A DNA stretch of 64,000 bases from Collinsella sp. zg1085. GTDB taxonomy: Bacteria; Actinomycetota; Coriobacteriia; Coriobacteriales; Coriobacteriaceae. Numbering within the stretch: the stretch's first letter is position 1; every line of letters begins with the position of its first letter. Position numbers and translations under genes: made by a program. Where the stretch lies: NCBI RefSeq assembly GCF_018889955.1, contig NZ_CP076545.1, forward strand, positions 124,001 through 188,000, given 5' to 3'. Positions 1 to 7,603 of this stretch are shown here, piece by piece. The notes below the pieces were generated by a model. That model was not told where the DNA came from, did not search any database, and was given only the letters and a program-made list of their open reading frames with translations.

Positions 1-1067
1 AACGCTTTCAGGCAGGAACATTCAAACTCTCCAGCCCACCCTATGGCTATATATGGAATGGTGAAAACCTCGTCATCGATCAGCACAAAGCACCCATTGT
101 TCAAGATATTTTCACGTGCGCTCTATCTGGGATGGGAAGCAGTGCCATTGCTAAAAAGCTCAATGATGAGAACGTTTCACCTTGCAGAGCTACTCTGTGG
201 AGAGACACTGCTATTCGCTCGATTTTGACCAACGAGAAATATACCGGTGATGTTATTTTCCAAAAAACCTATACCGATGATGCGTACAAACGCCACATAA
301 ACAGGGGAGAAAAACAACACTTCCGCATAGCCAATCATCACGAGGCAATCATCACCCATGAAACATTCGATAAAGTGCAGCAACTTCTAAGCATGAGAGC
401 GAGTCGAAAGAATAATCCTCAGGGTAGTACAAAGTGTCTTGTGCGCTACGCGTTCTCGGGAAAAATCTCGTGCGCAGTCTGCCATTCATCATTTAAGCGC
501 ATCACCTACGGCAAGCAAAATACTGCCGTGAAATGGGGATGCACAGGTCACATACGCAACAAAGATGCCTGCCCAATAAAAGCGATTCCCGATGAGTTAA
601 TCAAGGTTGCTTTTGTCACCATGTTCAACAAACTCATCTATGCACGCCAAAGAATCCTTACGCCCTATTTGGCTGATTTACACTCGAGTGCTCAGGACAA
701 CTCAGCGCAAAGAATCCATGTGCTTACCAGCTCAGTAACCAACCTAGAGCAAAGCCTTAGTGACTATCAAAACTTGCTAAACGAAGGTCTTATCGACCAA
801 GCCTTATACCTCAATGAATCAAGCATCGTAAAAAACAAAATACAAACCACCAAAATAGAAATCGAACACATCAAGCGAAGCATCGAAAACTCAGTCGACT
901 TTGTCAAAGCCACCCAAGAACTCCTCGATAAAACCAGTCGAGCAAACATGCAACAAAGCTTTGATGAGCAGCTGTTTTTAGACATCGTCAGGCGCGTGCT
1001 TATACAAAGCCAGCGCGAACTGGTCTTTGAGCTTAAATGCGGACTGTATTTACCAGAAAGGATATAA
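1..1067 (+). CDS. Large serine recombinase, 5'-truncated by the window edge
   Basis: Reading frame is open from base 3 (no start in the window) to a TAA at 1065-1067. What is visible is the DNA-binding part of a large serine integrase: a recombinase domain (PYGYIWNG near the edge; the typical ILTNEKYTGDVIFQKTY segment), a zinc-ribbon with CAVC and a second Cys pair (CTGH...DACP), and a Gln/Lys-rich coiled-coil tail. The catalytic Ser domain would lie to the left and cannot be checked. It is followed after 4 bp by a small recombinase-like gene and then a full recombinase, so the three form one operon. Such triplets of serine integrases are known from integrative conjugative elements of Gram-positives; assignment as the integration module of such an element is inference. 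Confidence 0.85.
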   Translation, partial: RFQAGTFKLSSPPYGYIWNGENLVIDQHKAPIVQDIFTCALSGMGSSAIAKKLNDENVSPCRATLWRDTAIRSILTNEKYTGDVIFQKTYTDDAYKRHINRGEKQHFRIANHHEAIITHETFDKVQQLLSMRASRKNNPQGSTKCLVRYAFSGKISCAVCHSSFKRITYGKQNTAVKWGCTGHIRNKDACPIKAIPDELIKVAFVTMFNKLIYARQRILTPYLADLHSSAQDNSAQRIHVLTSSVTNLEQSLSDYQNLLNEGLIDQALYLNESSIVKNKIQTTKIEIEHIKRSIENSVDFVKATQELLDKTSRANMQQSFDEQLFLDIVRRVLIQSQRELVFELKCGLYLPERI

Positions 1068-1071
1068 GAAC

Positions 1072-1500
1072 ATGACACACATACCCTTTGGCTACATCAT
1101 AGAAAACGGCCACATTAAAATCAACCCAGTACAGGCTAGGCAACTTAAAGTCTTGTTTGAAAGCTACCGCGACCACCAAGGTCTAAGCCGTGCCGGAAAA
1201 GATGCAGGCACCACCTTGACGCACTCGCGAATTGCACACATCCTAGCCGACCAACGCTACCTCGGTGATGACATCTATCCTGCCATCATTGACCAACAGC
1301 TCTTTGACGCAGTCCAAGACAAACGTCGTACCTTAAAAGAAAAACACCATATGACAGGATGGCGAAAAGAAAAGCACACACCCAATATTCCTACTGTGTT
1401 TCACATCCGTCCTGAGCAAGAACACTTTGAAAACATTCGAGAGCACGTCCAATACATCTACACGCTCATTGAAAGCGAGGACGAATCATGCCACAAGTAA
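1072..1500 (+). CDS. Small recombinase-domain protein lacking the catalytic domain
   Basis: 142 residues from the ATG at 1072, chosen because AAAGGATATAAGAAC just upstream supplies a ribosome site; a longer frame from 1027 would overlap the preceding gene without one. The sequence resembles only the central recombinase segment of large serine integrases: [12 protein letters not shown], then an [18 protein letters not shown] block like the SNEKYxGD segment of its neighbours. There is no resolvase domain and so no catalytic Ser. It overlaps the next recombinase by 13 bp, implying translational coupling. It may be a DNA-binding accessory subunit or directionality factor for the two large recombinases; that role is inference. 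Confidence 0.75.
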   Translation: MTHIPFGYIIENGHIKINPVQARQLKVLFESYRDHQGLSRAGKDAGTTLTHSRIAHILADQRYLGDDIYPAIIDQQLFDAVQDKRRTLKEKHHMTGWRKEKHTPNIPTVFHIRPEQEHFENIREHVQYIYTLIESEDESCHK

Positions 1501-3053
1501 CCATCATCCCAGCAAAACCACAGCTGGGCAACCGCTCCAGCACAGAAGAAATCAAAAAGCTTCGCGTTGCCGCATACTGCCGTGTATCCACCGATACTGA
1601 AGAACAAGAAACAAGCTACGAAGCACAAGTCGAACACTACAAGTACTATATAAAAGCTCATCCAGAATGGACGTTTGCTGGCATCTATGCAGATGACGGA
1701 ATATCCGGCACAAACACCAAAAAGCGAGAAGAATTCAACCGCATGATTGAGGCGTGTATGGCAGGGGATATCGATATGATTATCACCAAATCCATCTCAC
1801 GCTTTGCCAGAAACACGCTGGACTGCCTCACATACATCCGTCAGCTCAAAGAACAAAACATTGCAGTCCTTTTTGAAAAAGAATCCATCAACACACTGGA
1901 CGCAAAAGGGGAGGTGCTCCTCACCATCATGGCAAGTCTTGCCCAGCAAGAAAGCCAATCGCTATCACAAAACGTCAAACTAGGTATTCAGTACCGCTAT
2001 CAGCAAGGCAAAGTTCAAATCAACCATAAGCACTTTCTGGGCTACACCAAAGACACAGACGGCAACCTCATCATTGACCCTGAGCAAGCACAAACCGTCA
2101 AACGCATCTTCAGAGAATTCCTTGATGGGAAAAGCCCTCACAGCATCGCTAAAGGCTTGCAAGCAGACGGTATTTCTAATGGTGCAGGAAAAACGAAATG
2201 GTGGGAATCAAATATCAGGCAAATCCTGAGCAACGAAAAATACATGGGAGATGCCCTCTTACAAAAAACAGTCACCACTGATTTCTTGACAAAAACACGG
2301 GTGAAAAACACCGGGCAAGCACAGCAATACTATGTTGAAAACAACCACGAAGCCATTATCCCCAAAGACATCTTCTTGCTCGCTCAAGAAGAACTTATCA
2401 AACGGTCCAAAAGCTACCTAAGCCCTGCAGGCATTCGGCGCAACTACTCAAGTCAACATCCGCTGTCACAGAAAGTGATATGTGCCGAGTGTGGCGACCT
2501 GTTCAGGCGAATCCATTGGAATAATCGTGGTAAGAAATCCGTGGTCTGGCGCTGTATCTCAAGACTTGAAGCAGCTCATGCACACATGGTCTGTCACGCA
2601 AGAACCGTCCACGAAGATGAACTTAAAGCAGTTTGCACAAAGGCATTGAACATGCTGCTTGCATCCAAACAAGACTTCATCGACCAGCTCACACAAAACC
2701 TCGAACATGCAATACAACCCACAACCGATATGAACGCTCTTGAGATTGATAAACAACTTAAAGAGCTCCAGCAACAGCTCATCGGAAAAGTCCAACAAAA
2801 ACAAGACTACGCTCACATCGCAGAACAAATACATGCCCTCATGGCACAAAAAGCAGACATCGAACAAGAACAAACCCGCACATCAGAACACCTCATGCGC
2901 ATGAATGAACTCAAATCGTTCATTCAAAAGCAAACGCTCGCTATCACCGACTTTGACGAAACCCTCGTGCGCAGACTCATCGAATCCATCCTCATAGAAG
3001 ATGAAGGCTATACCGTAGCCTTCAAATCAGGCACAAGCCTACACATCAACTAA
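1488..3053 (+). CDS. Large serine recombinase (site-specific integrase)
   Basis: 521 residues, complete. Resolvase domain about 25-165 with catalytic Ser34 in YCRVST and the SISRFARN helix at 102-109; recombinase domain about 185-300 ([24 protein letters not shown]); zinc ribbon around CAECGDLF with a distal Cys pair; C-terminal Gln-rich coiled coil. Length and order fit the TndX/TnpX-type large serine integrases that cut and rejoin DNA at short att sites. Last gene of the three-recombinase operon, reading towards the element end at 3429-3468, as expected for an integration module beside its att site. Followed by an intrinsic terminator at 3075-3108. Confidence 0.93.
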   Translation: MPQVTIIPAKPQLGNRSSTEEIKKLRVAAYCRVSTDTEEQETSYEAQVEHYKYYIKAHPEWTFAGIYADDGISGTNTKKREEFNRMIEACMAGDIDMIITKSISRFARNTLDCLTYIRQLKEQNIAVLFEKESINTLDAKGEVLLTIMASLAQQESQSLSQNVKLGIQYRYQQGKVQINHKHFLGYTKDTDGNLIIDPEQAQTVKRIFREFLDGKSPHSIAKGLQADGISNGAGKTKWWESNIRQILSNEKYMGDALLQKTVTTDFLTKTRVKNTGQAQQYYVENNHEAIIPKDIFLLAQEELIKRSKSYLSPAGIRRNYSSQHPLSQKVICAECGDLFRRIHWNNRGKKSVVWRCISRLEAAHAHMVCHARTVHEDELKAVCTKALNMLLASKQDFIDQLTQNLEHAIQPTTDMNALEIDKQLKELQQQLIGKVQQKQDYAHIAEQIHALMAQKADIEQEQTRTSEHLMRMNELKSFIQKQTLAITDFDETLVRRLIESILIEDEGYTVAFKSGTSLHIN

Positions 3054-3074
3054 AACCAATCCCATAAAAACTCT

Positions 3075-3108
3075 AACGGTCGCTTCTAACACAGGATGCG
3101 ACCGTTTT
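3075..3108 (+). terminator. Intrinsic terminator of the recombinase operon
   Basis: Stem AACGGTCGC (3075-3083) pairs perfectly with GCGACCGTT (3098-3106), 14-nt loop, followed by TTTTCTT. It lies 22 bp after the stop codon of the full recombinase. Confidence 0.85.
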
Positions 3109-3150
3109 CTTATGCCAAAACATGGTAGATGACCTCGTGTTATCAACCCT

Positions 3151-3312
3151 ACACACTCAACACCAAAAAACATCTATCCTGAACACTCAACAAGCCAAAA
3201 CATCTATCTCGCACACTCAACACCGTGAAAACATCAATCCTAAACACTCAAGAGAGAAAAACATCCATCGTAAACACTCAACATGTCAAAACATCTATCC
3301 TGCACACTCGAG
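3151..3312. repeat. Six-unit 30-bp tandem repeat (iteron-like array)
   Basis: The word CACTCAA (CACTCGA in the last unit) recurs at 3154, 3184, 3214, 3245, 3275 and 3305, so the period is 30 bp (once 31). Each unit is CACTCAA, four to six variable bases, then AAAACATCTATCC-like sequence. Units abut without spacers. The array lies between the recombinase operon and the att copy at 3429. A 76-codon frame runs through it (3122-3352), but it is low-complexity and lacks a convincing ribosome site, so it is treated as DNA repeat. Role unknown; recombinase accessory sites, iterons or element-end binding sites are possible. Confidence 0.85.
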
Positions 3313-3428
3313 GTCACGCAATCCAAAATCGAGAGCCAAGAGCCTAAAGTAGACTTGTTCCCACAAACACATACTGTGCGCAAAAACGCTTCAAACCGCA
3401 ACCTGTAGAACAGGCATTTTAGCTGGAT

Positions 3429-3468
3429 ACTACCCCTTGCGTGACAGCAAACACACCGTCTCAACATG
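3429..3468. repeat. Attachment-site copy 1 (junction of two integrated elements)
   Basis: These 40 bp match 4618-4657 at 39 positions (the only difference is C3440 against T4629). The second copy is the real 3' end of rlmD, so this is a duplicated target site. Read on the minus strand it still encodes the last residues of the methyltransferase (VETVCLLS, then RKG instead of HKG, and a TAG stop). It marks the right end of the left-hand element and the left end of the 1.2-kb unit. Confidence 0.88.
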
Positions 3469-3574
3469 TGAAAGTTAGACTATTTTACGCATTTGCAGAT
3501 TTCCCCTGTTTTTATGGGTTTGCTGTCTATTTTTGTGCTTCCACACATTCATATTGCTGTCTCAGATAAGTAGG

Positions 3575-4501
3575 CTATTTTGAATTTTTAGAACTGTATT
3601 TCGTGCTCTTTCTCTGTCTTTCACCAGCTTCACTAACAACAATATTACTCCGTTTCGCTCGAGTCTCCTTTGCGGCACGAAACACGTCCTCCGTAATGAT
3701 TGGCGGGTGGCTGTCCTTCATCTCAAACATCTGTTCTCTGGTTACAGAATCTACCAACCGCACAGTTCCTATGTATTTCTCATTTGAGAGCAGTGTGTCA
3801 ACTGACCTCTTGCTCCAATGCTCTTTTCCCGTAGGAGAGGGAATCTTATGCTCAGCTAGCTTCTTTATAATCCCCAGTATGCTCGCACCATCAATATACC
3901 AACGGAATATATCTCGAACCACCTGAGCCTGCGTTGGCGATATGACAAGATTGCCATCATTGTCTTTCACATACCCATATAAACGCTTTCGGTAATTTCC
4001 AGAACTACCATTCAAGGCACGGTTCCTCAGTCCGATGCGAATATTCATGCTTCTGGTCTCGTTCTCAGCCTGCGCAAAAGATTCAGCAATAGAAATTAGC
4101 AGTTCGTCATCTACCACATCTGTGTCAAGTCCATCCTCATCAAATATGACGCGGACACCAGCTGCTTTTAGTTTCCGAAGAGCCTCAAGTGTATCAACCG
4201 TATCTCTTCCGAAGCGGTTAATGCTCTTAGTGAGAATAACCGAAATATGATGAGCCTGCGCCTCACGGATCATACGCTCAAATTCTCGACGCGGCGATTC
4301 TCCTTTTGCAGAAGCAATGTCTATAAATGTATCGGTCAGTTTCCATTGCTCAACATTGGCAACCGCCCTTGTAAGAGTAGCTATTTGAGCAGCAAGACTA
4401 TTCAGTTGGTTCTTTTCGCCGGTACTAACCCTGCAATAAATGCCAACATTCATACCTGGATCAGTTCTTTTGGCAGGGATATACCAAACTTTTGGATCCA
4501 A
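3575..4501 (-). CDS. Short serine recombinase of the 1.2-kb inner unit
   Basis: About 308 residues. A GTG at 4519 opens the frame, but AGAGGAGG lies between it and a TTG at 4501, so the TTG giving MDPKVWYIPAK is the better start. Resolvase domain with catalytic Ser26 in IYCRVST and SINRFGRDTVD; then a recombinase domain (LYGYVKDNDGN, LLSNEKYIGTVRL). It ends soon after, without the zinc ribbon and coiled coil of the large recombinases at 1-3053, so it is a short-form or truncated enzyme. It is the only gene between the two att copies. It resembles the full recombinase only in family motifs and is not a copy of it. The 3469-3574 and 4502-4617 flanks hold no gene. Confidence 0.9.
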   Translation of the reverse strand: MDPKVWYIPAKRTDPGMNVGIYCRVSTGEKNQLNSLAAQIATLTRAVANVEQWKLTDTFIDIASAKGESPRREFERMIREAQAHHISVILTKSINRFGRDTVDTLEALRKLKAAGVRVIFDEDGLDTDVVDDELLISIAESFAQAENETRSMNIRIGLRNRALNGSSGNYRKRLYGYVKDNDGNLVISPTQAQVVRDIFRWYIDGASILGIIKKLAEHKIPSPTGKEHWSKRSVDTLLSNEKYIGTVRLVDSVTREQMFEMKDSHPPIITEDVFRAAKETRAKRSNIVVSEAGERQRKSTKYSSKNSK

Positions 4502-4617
4502 TGTTCCGCCTCCTCTCACCTCAATTTAGCCTAATTGTATTGAAAAATAATGGAAATGTATAGTAGTCTATTTTTATTCATAGACACAAGATATATGGGT
4601 ATATTCACAGGTCGAGC

Positions 4618-4657
4618 ACTACCCCTTGTGTGACAGCAAACACACCGTCTCAACATG
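4618..4657. repeat. Attachment-site copy 2 at the chromosomal rlmD 3' end
   Basis: Partner of 3429-3468 with one mismatch. It contains the stop codon and last twelve codons of rlmD on the minus strand, so integration here restores an intact gene end. rumA/rlmD 3' ends are known insertion sites for serine-recombinase elements in other Gram-positive bacteria (established for several streptococcal ICEs); use of that site here is read from the duplicated sequence. Confidence 0.88.
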
Positions 4658-5863
4658 GGCGGTATGGGGGAACATATCAACTGGTGTGAGTCGGGTGAGT
4701 TGATAACCTGCCTTGCCAAGAAGCGTGAGGTCACGAACCTGTGTTGCGGGATTGCAGCTTATATATACTATGCGTTTTGGCGCAAGCTCAGCCGCCACCG
4801 ATAAAAACTCAGGCGTTGACCCAGCGCGCGGCGGATCCATTACGAGTACATCGATATGCCGTTTTTGCTCGGCAAGGCGCTGGATATAGTCAGTTGCGTC
4901 CTCAGCGATAAAGGTTGCACAGTTATCAAGTTGGTTGAGCTGAGCATTACGTGCTGCATCGGCTATGCCTGATGGATTGCGTTCGACACCAAGCAGTTGT
5001 ACGTCAATACCAAGCTCTCGTGCTGCATGAGCTGCGCATAAACCAATGGTACCGCTGCCGCAGTAGGCATCAAGAAGCGTATCACCTGCATCAAGTGACA
5101 TCCCGTCAATGGCAAGGCGATAGAGCACTTCCGTTTGTTTAGGATTGACTTGGTAAAAGGCTCCGGGAGAAATTTCAAACGTGCAGCCAAGAAGCTTGTC
5201 ATGCATGCAAGGTTGTCCCCATACAAGATGCGTTTCGGCACCAAGAATTGCATTGGTAGTGCGCCCGTTGATGTTTTGCGCAATACACGTAATACGCGGA
5301 TTATGTGCGGCGATTTGCTTGATGAGCTCATTAAAGCGTGGGATATCGCGATGAGCGGTAACGAGTGTAAGGAGCCCTTCGTTTGTTTGCCAGCCGAGAC
5401 GCAAAATGGCGTAACGCAGCTGACCACGCTGACGATCTTCATCATAGGCAGGGATGTTGAGTTTTTCTGCGATGCGCGCAACACTGTTGAGTATAGACCG
5501 CGCCTCGGGAGCCTCGACTACACAGTCAGGTGTTTCGATTATGTGATGACTTCCACGTGCGAAAAGTCCTGCTTGATAGCCGCCGTGAGCGTTTGGAGCA
5601 AACGGGGTAGCAGCTTTATAACGAAAGTGCAGTGGACGTGCGATGCTGTGTGGCTGACCAGCTTGTCCACCCATGCCACGAATTGCGTCAACAGTAATAT
5701 CCCAGTTGAACTCTTTGAGCAGAGGTTCAAAGAGCGTCTCTATAGCACGCTGCTTTCGATTGAGTTGCTTGAGGTAGGGGAGACCCAGCAGCTCGCAGCC
5801 ACCGCAGCTGTGCATGATAGGGCAGGGTGCACCGGTGTCGGATTTGTTGCGTCGTGTAGCCAT
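4619..5863 (-). CDS. rlmD: 23S rRNA (uracil-C5)-methyltransferase, RlmD/RumA type
   Basis: 414 residues from the ATG at 5863 (MATRRNKSD). An upstream in-frame ATG at 6052 exists, but the extra 63 residues come from repeat element sequence, so the shorter form is preferred. Iron-sulfur motif CPIMHSCGGC near the N-terminus with a fourth Cys in TPDC; SAM fold with DAYCGSGTIGL, DPPRAG, the catalytic Cys in ISCNP, and the general-base Glu in HVETV. It methylates C5 of a uridine in 23S rRNA. No Shine-Dalgarno precedes the ATG, while TATAAT ends 6 bp before it, so a leaderless mRNA is likely. Its 3' end is the integration site of the elements on its left. Confidence 0.93.
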   Translation of the reverse strand: MATRRNKSDTGAPCPIMHSCGGCELLGLPYLKQLNRKQRAIETLFEPLLKEFNWDITVDAIRGMGGQAGQPHSIARPLHFRYKAATPFAPNAHGGYQAGLFARGSHHIIETPDCVVEAPEARSILNSVARIAEKLNIPAYDEDRQRGQLRYAILRLGWQTNEGLLTLVTAHRDIPRFNELIKQIAAHNPRITCIAQNINGRTTNAILGAETHLVWGQPCMHDKLLGCTFEISPGAFYQVNPKQTEVLYRLAIDGMSLDAGDTLLDAYCGSGTIGLCAAHAARELGIDVQLLGVERNPSGIADAARNAQLNQLDNCATFIAEDATDYIQRLAEQKRHIDVLVMDPPRAGSTPEFLSVAAELAPKRIVYISCNPATQVRDLTLLGKAGYQLTRLTPVDMFPHTAHVETVCLLSHKG

Positions 5864-5869
5864 GGGGTC

Positions 5870-5875
5870 ATTATA
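5870..5875 (-). promoter_or_regulatory. -10 box of rlmD, probable leaderless start
   Basis: TATAAT on the minus strand, 6 bp before the ATG at 5863, so transcription would begin at or next to the start codon. The -35 is weak (nothing like TTGACA at 16-18 bp). The absence of a ribosome site supports the leaderless reading. Confidence 0.45.
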
Positions 5876-5929
5876 GCGGGGATGCGCTTGCTTATATGGT
5901 TGCTTTTCTTGGTGTTTGTTCTTTATGTA

Positions 5930-7603
5930 AGAGACAGGCTTTAGGAGGGGCTGTGTTTTTCGAGAGTTTTTGGGAACATATGCGTCACAAAACTGCTCGC
6001 TTCTCAATTCAGATGAGACCAAGGTATTGCCTTCCCTGAATGTGCTGCGCAAAATTCTCCGAACGCAACACCTTGGTTTTACGTCTGCCTTTCGTGTTTA
6101 AACAAACTGCATTTCAATAAAGCTGTGTCCCGCGAACACTTCCCTGAAAAAGCAACTTGTTTTTCTCTTGTGCGGACAGATTTCAAAACACCGCCAACTT
6201 GAATGAGCTGTTTTGACAGAAACGGGCAATGTGGCAGTAAAACCTGACAGAAACAGGCAATGTGGCAATAAACCCCCTGTAGTACAAAAAACTGCACTTC
6301 ATCTACCTGCAGGTTTATAAAACAATGAATAACCCACGGGGTTCTACACTACCAAATTGCCCGTTTCTGTCAAAAGAGGTTTGGCTAATGCCACTGTCTT
6401 CCTGTGAGTTGGCAAAAAAGACTAATTTGACGCAAAAATCTGTCATTTTTGACCAATTTGGCATAAAGAGACAGTTGTTGCTTTACGCGTAGCTCTTCTA
6501 CCTGCGGCTTTGTATGACAAATACTAACCCGCTGGGTTATAGAGAGTACTTTTTTGTCATTTTTGCCAAAGCGACAGGTGTAACTTATTGATGTAATGGT
6601 GGTAGTAGTTTGTGTTTAGTGCATTAGCTGTACTACTGCGTAACGTGCCGTAATGAATTGCAGTGTTAGAAATACCTTGTAATAGCTTTACGAAATTGCG
6701 AAAACTCAGGGCTACTGGGAAGCAAAACGCTCTAGTGTACGAATTTTTGCTAGTAGCCCGAGTATAGGGGGTCTGTACAAAGAAACTTTTCAGCATTTCC
6801 GCAGGAAGGATGCTTTAGCTTAGTAGAGTGTACTTGACCCTAGTCAAGAAAATCGTACATTAGATGGATTTCCTCTTGGGGCGTTGATGTAATGCAGCTC
6901 ATATCACTTATTAGCTAAAAAAACACTGCAACAGAGGTAGTTTGAGCAGTCAGACCAAGGTATTGCGTTCGGAGAATTCTGCGTAGCACATTCGTAGAAC
7001 GCAATACCTTGTCTCGTGCACTAACTCTGTAAAAGCTAAGCTCACGGGCAGGCAAAAGCTTAACGGTAGAAAAGAGCTTCAACCCAATCCCATTTCATCC
7101 CATAAGCGCTGCTTGTGCATGGCGGGGTGTGGGAGTGAGCTGATTGCTGTTTGTACATTTGGTATTTACTGTAAGAAAGGGGACGAATGATTGTGCTCGG
7201 AGAATTCTGCGTAGCACATTCGGAGAGCGCAATCATTCGTTCAGTTGAGGTGGAGCTACAGTACAAAGCAGGTGAGATAGAGCTACAACATAAGGGTGGC
7301 ATAGCTTTTCTAAGGGAACTTTCGCGAAGCGCAGTTCCCGTGAAAAGACTATGCCACCCCATAGGTTTACGACTCATTCATCACATAGACGAGGTGAAAG
7401 ACTATGCCACCTCGTAAGCTTGCAATTCATTCGCCCAGCTTAGACGACATGAAAAGTCTCTACCATTCCATACGCTTGCGACTCATTCGTCCAACTTAGA
7501 CGGTGTGAAAAGCCTCTGCCATCAACGATGCTAAGAGCGAAACAAAGCCACCAACCACAGCTCACCCCACACCCCGCCTTCAGGAAGCAAGCAGCCGCTT
7601 ATA
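5930..7603. repeat. Long non-coding palindromic element, copy A (left arm missing)
   Basis: Core with hairpins H3 at 6019-6076 and 6955-7012, then a right arm with H2 at 7183-7240, H1 at 7294-7359, and the outer repeat (AGCTCACCCCACACCCCGCC) ending at about 7603. H1 is GGGTGGCATAG...CTATGCCACCC; H2 is ACGAATGATTG...CAATCATTCGT; H3 is CCAAGGTATTG...CAATACCTTGG. The core also holds TAACCCGCTGGGTTA, ACCTGCAGGT, CTTGACCCTAGTCAAG and repeated TGACAGAAACGGGCAA motifs in both orientations. 5996-6898 reads identical to 36845-37747 of copy B; left of 5996 the two remain alignable but diverge, and the H2/H1 left arm is absent. The right end overlaps the TAA of pepT. No credible gene inside; small frames here are explained by the repeats. 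Confidence 0.9.

Noticed and set aside
3151-3312. Regular 30-bp spacing suggested a CRISPR array
   Set aside because: Units are continuous and similar throughout; there are no unique spacers of proper length, and no cas genes.
5864-6052. N-terminal extension of rlmD from an ATG at 6052
   Set aside because: The first part is encoded by repeat element A, and the extension matches nothing in the family; the ATG at 5863 is directly preceded by a -10 box.
6079-6796. Small open frames of 72 and 79 codons conserved between copies A and B
   Set aside because: They are identical only because the DNA there is identical; copies C and D do not keep them intact and no ribosome site is present.
7294-7359. 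H1 hairpins as ordinary intrinsic terminators
   Set aside because: No T run follows on either strand, and the hairpins lie 100-250 bp from the gene ends; termination by other means remains open.
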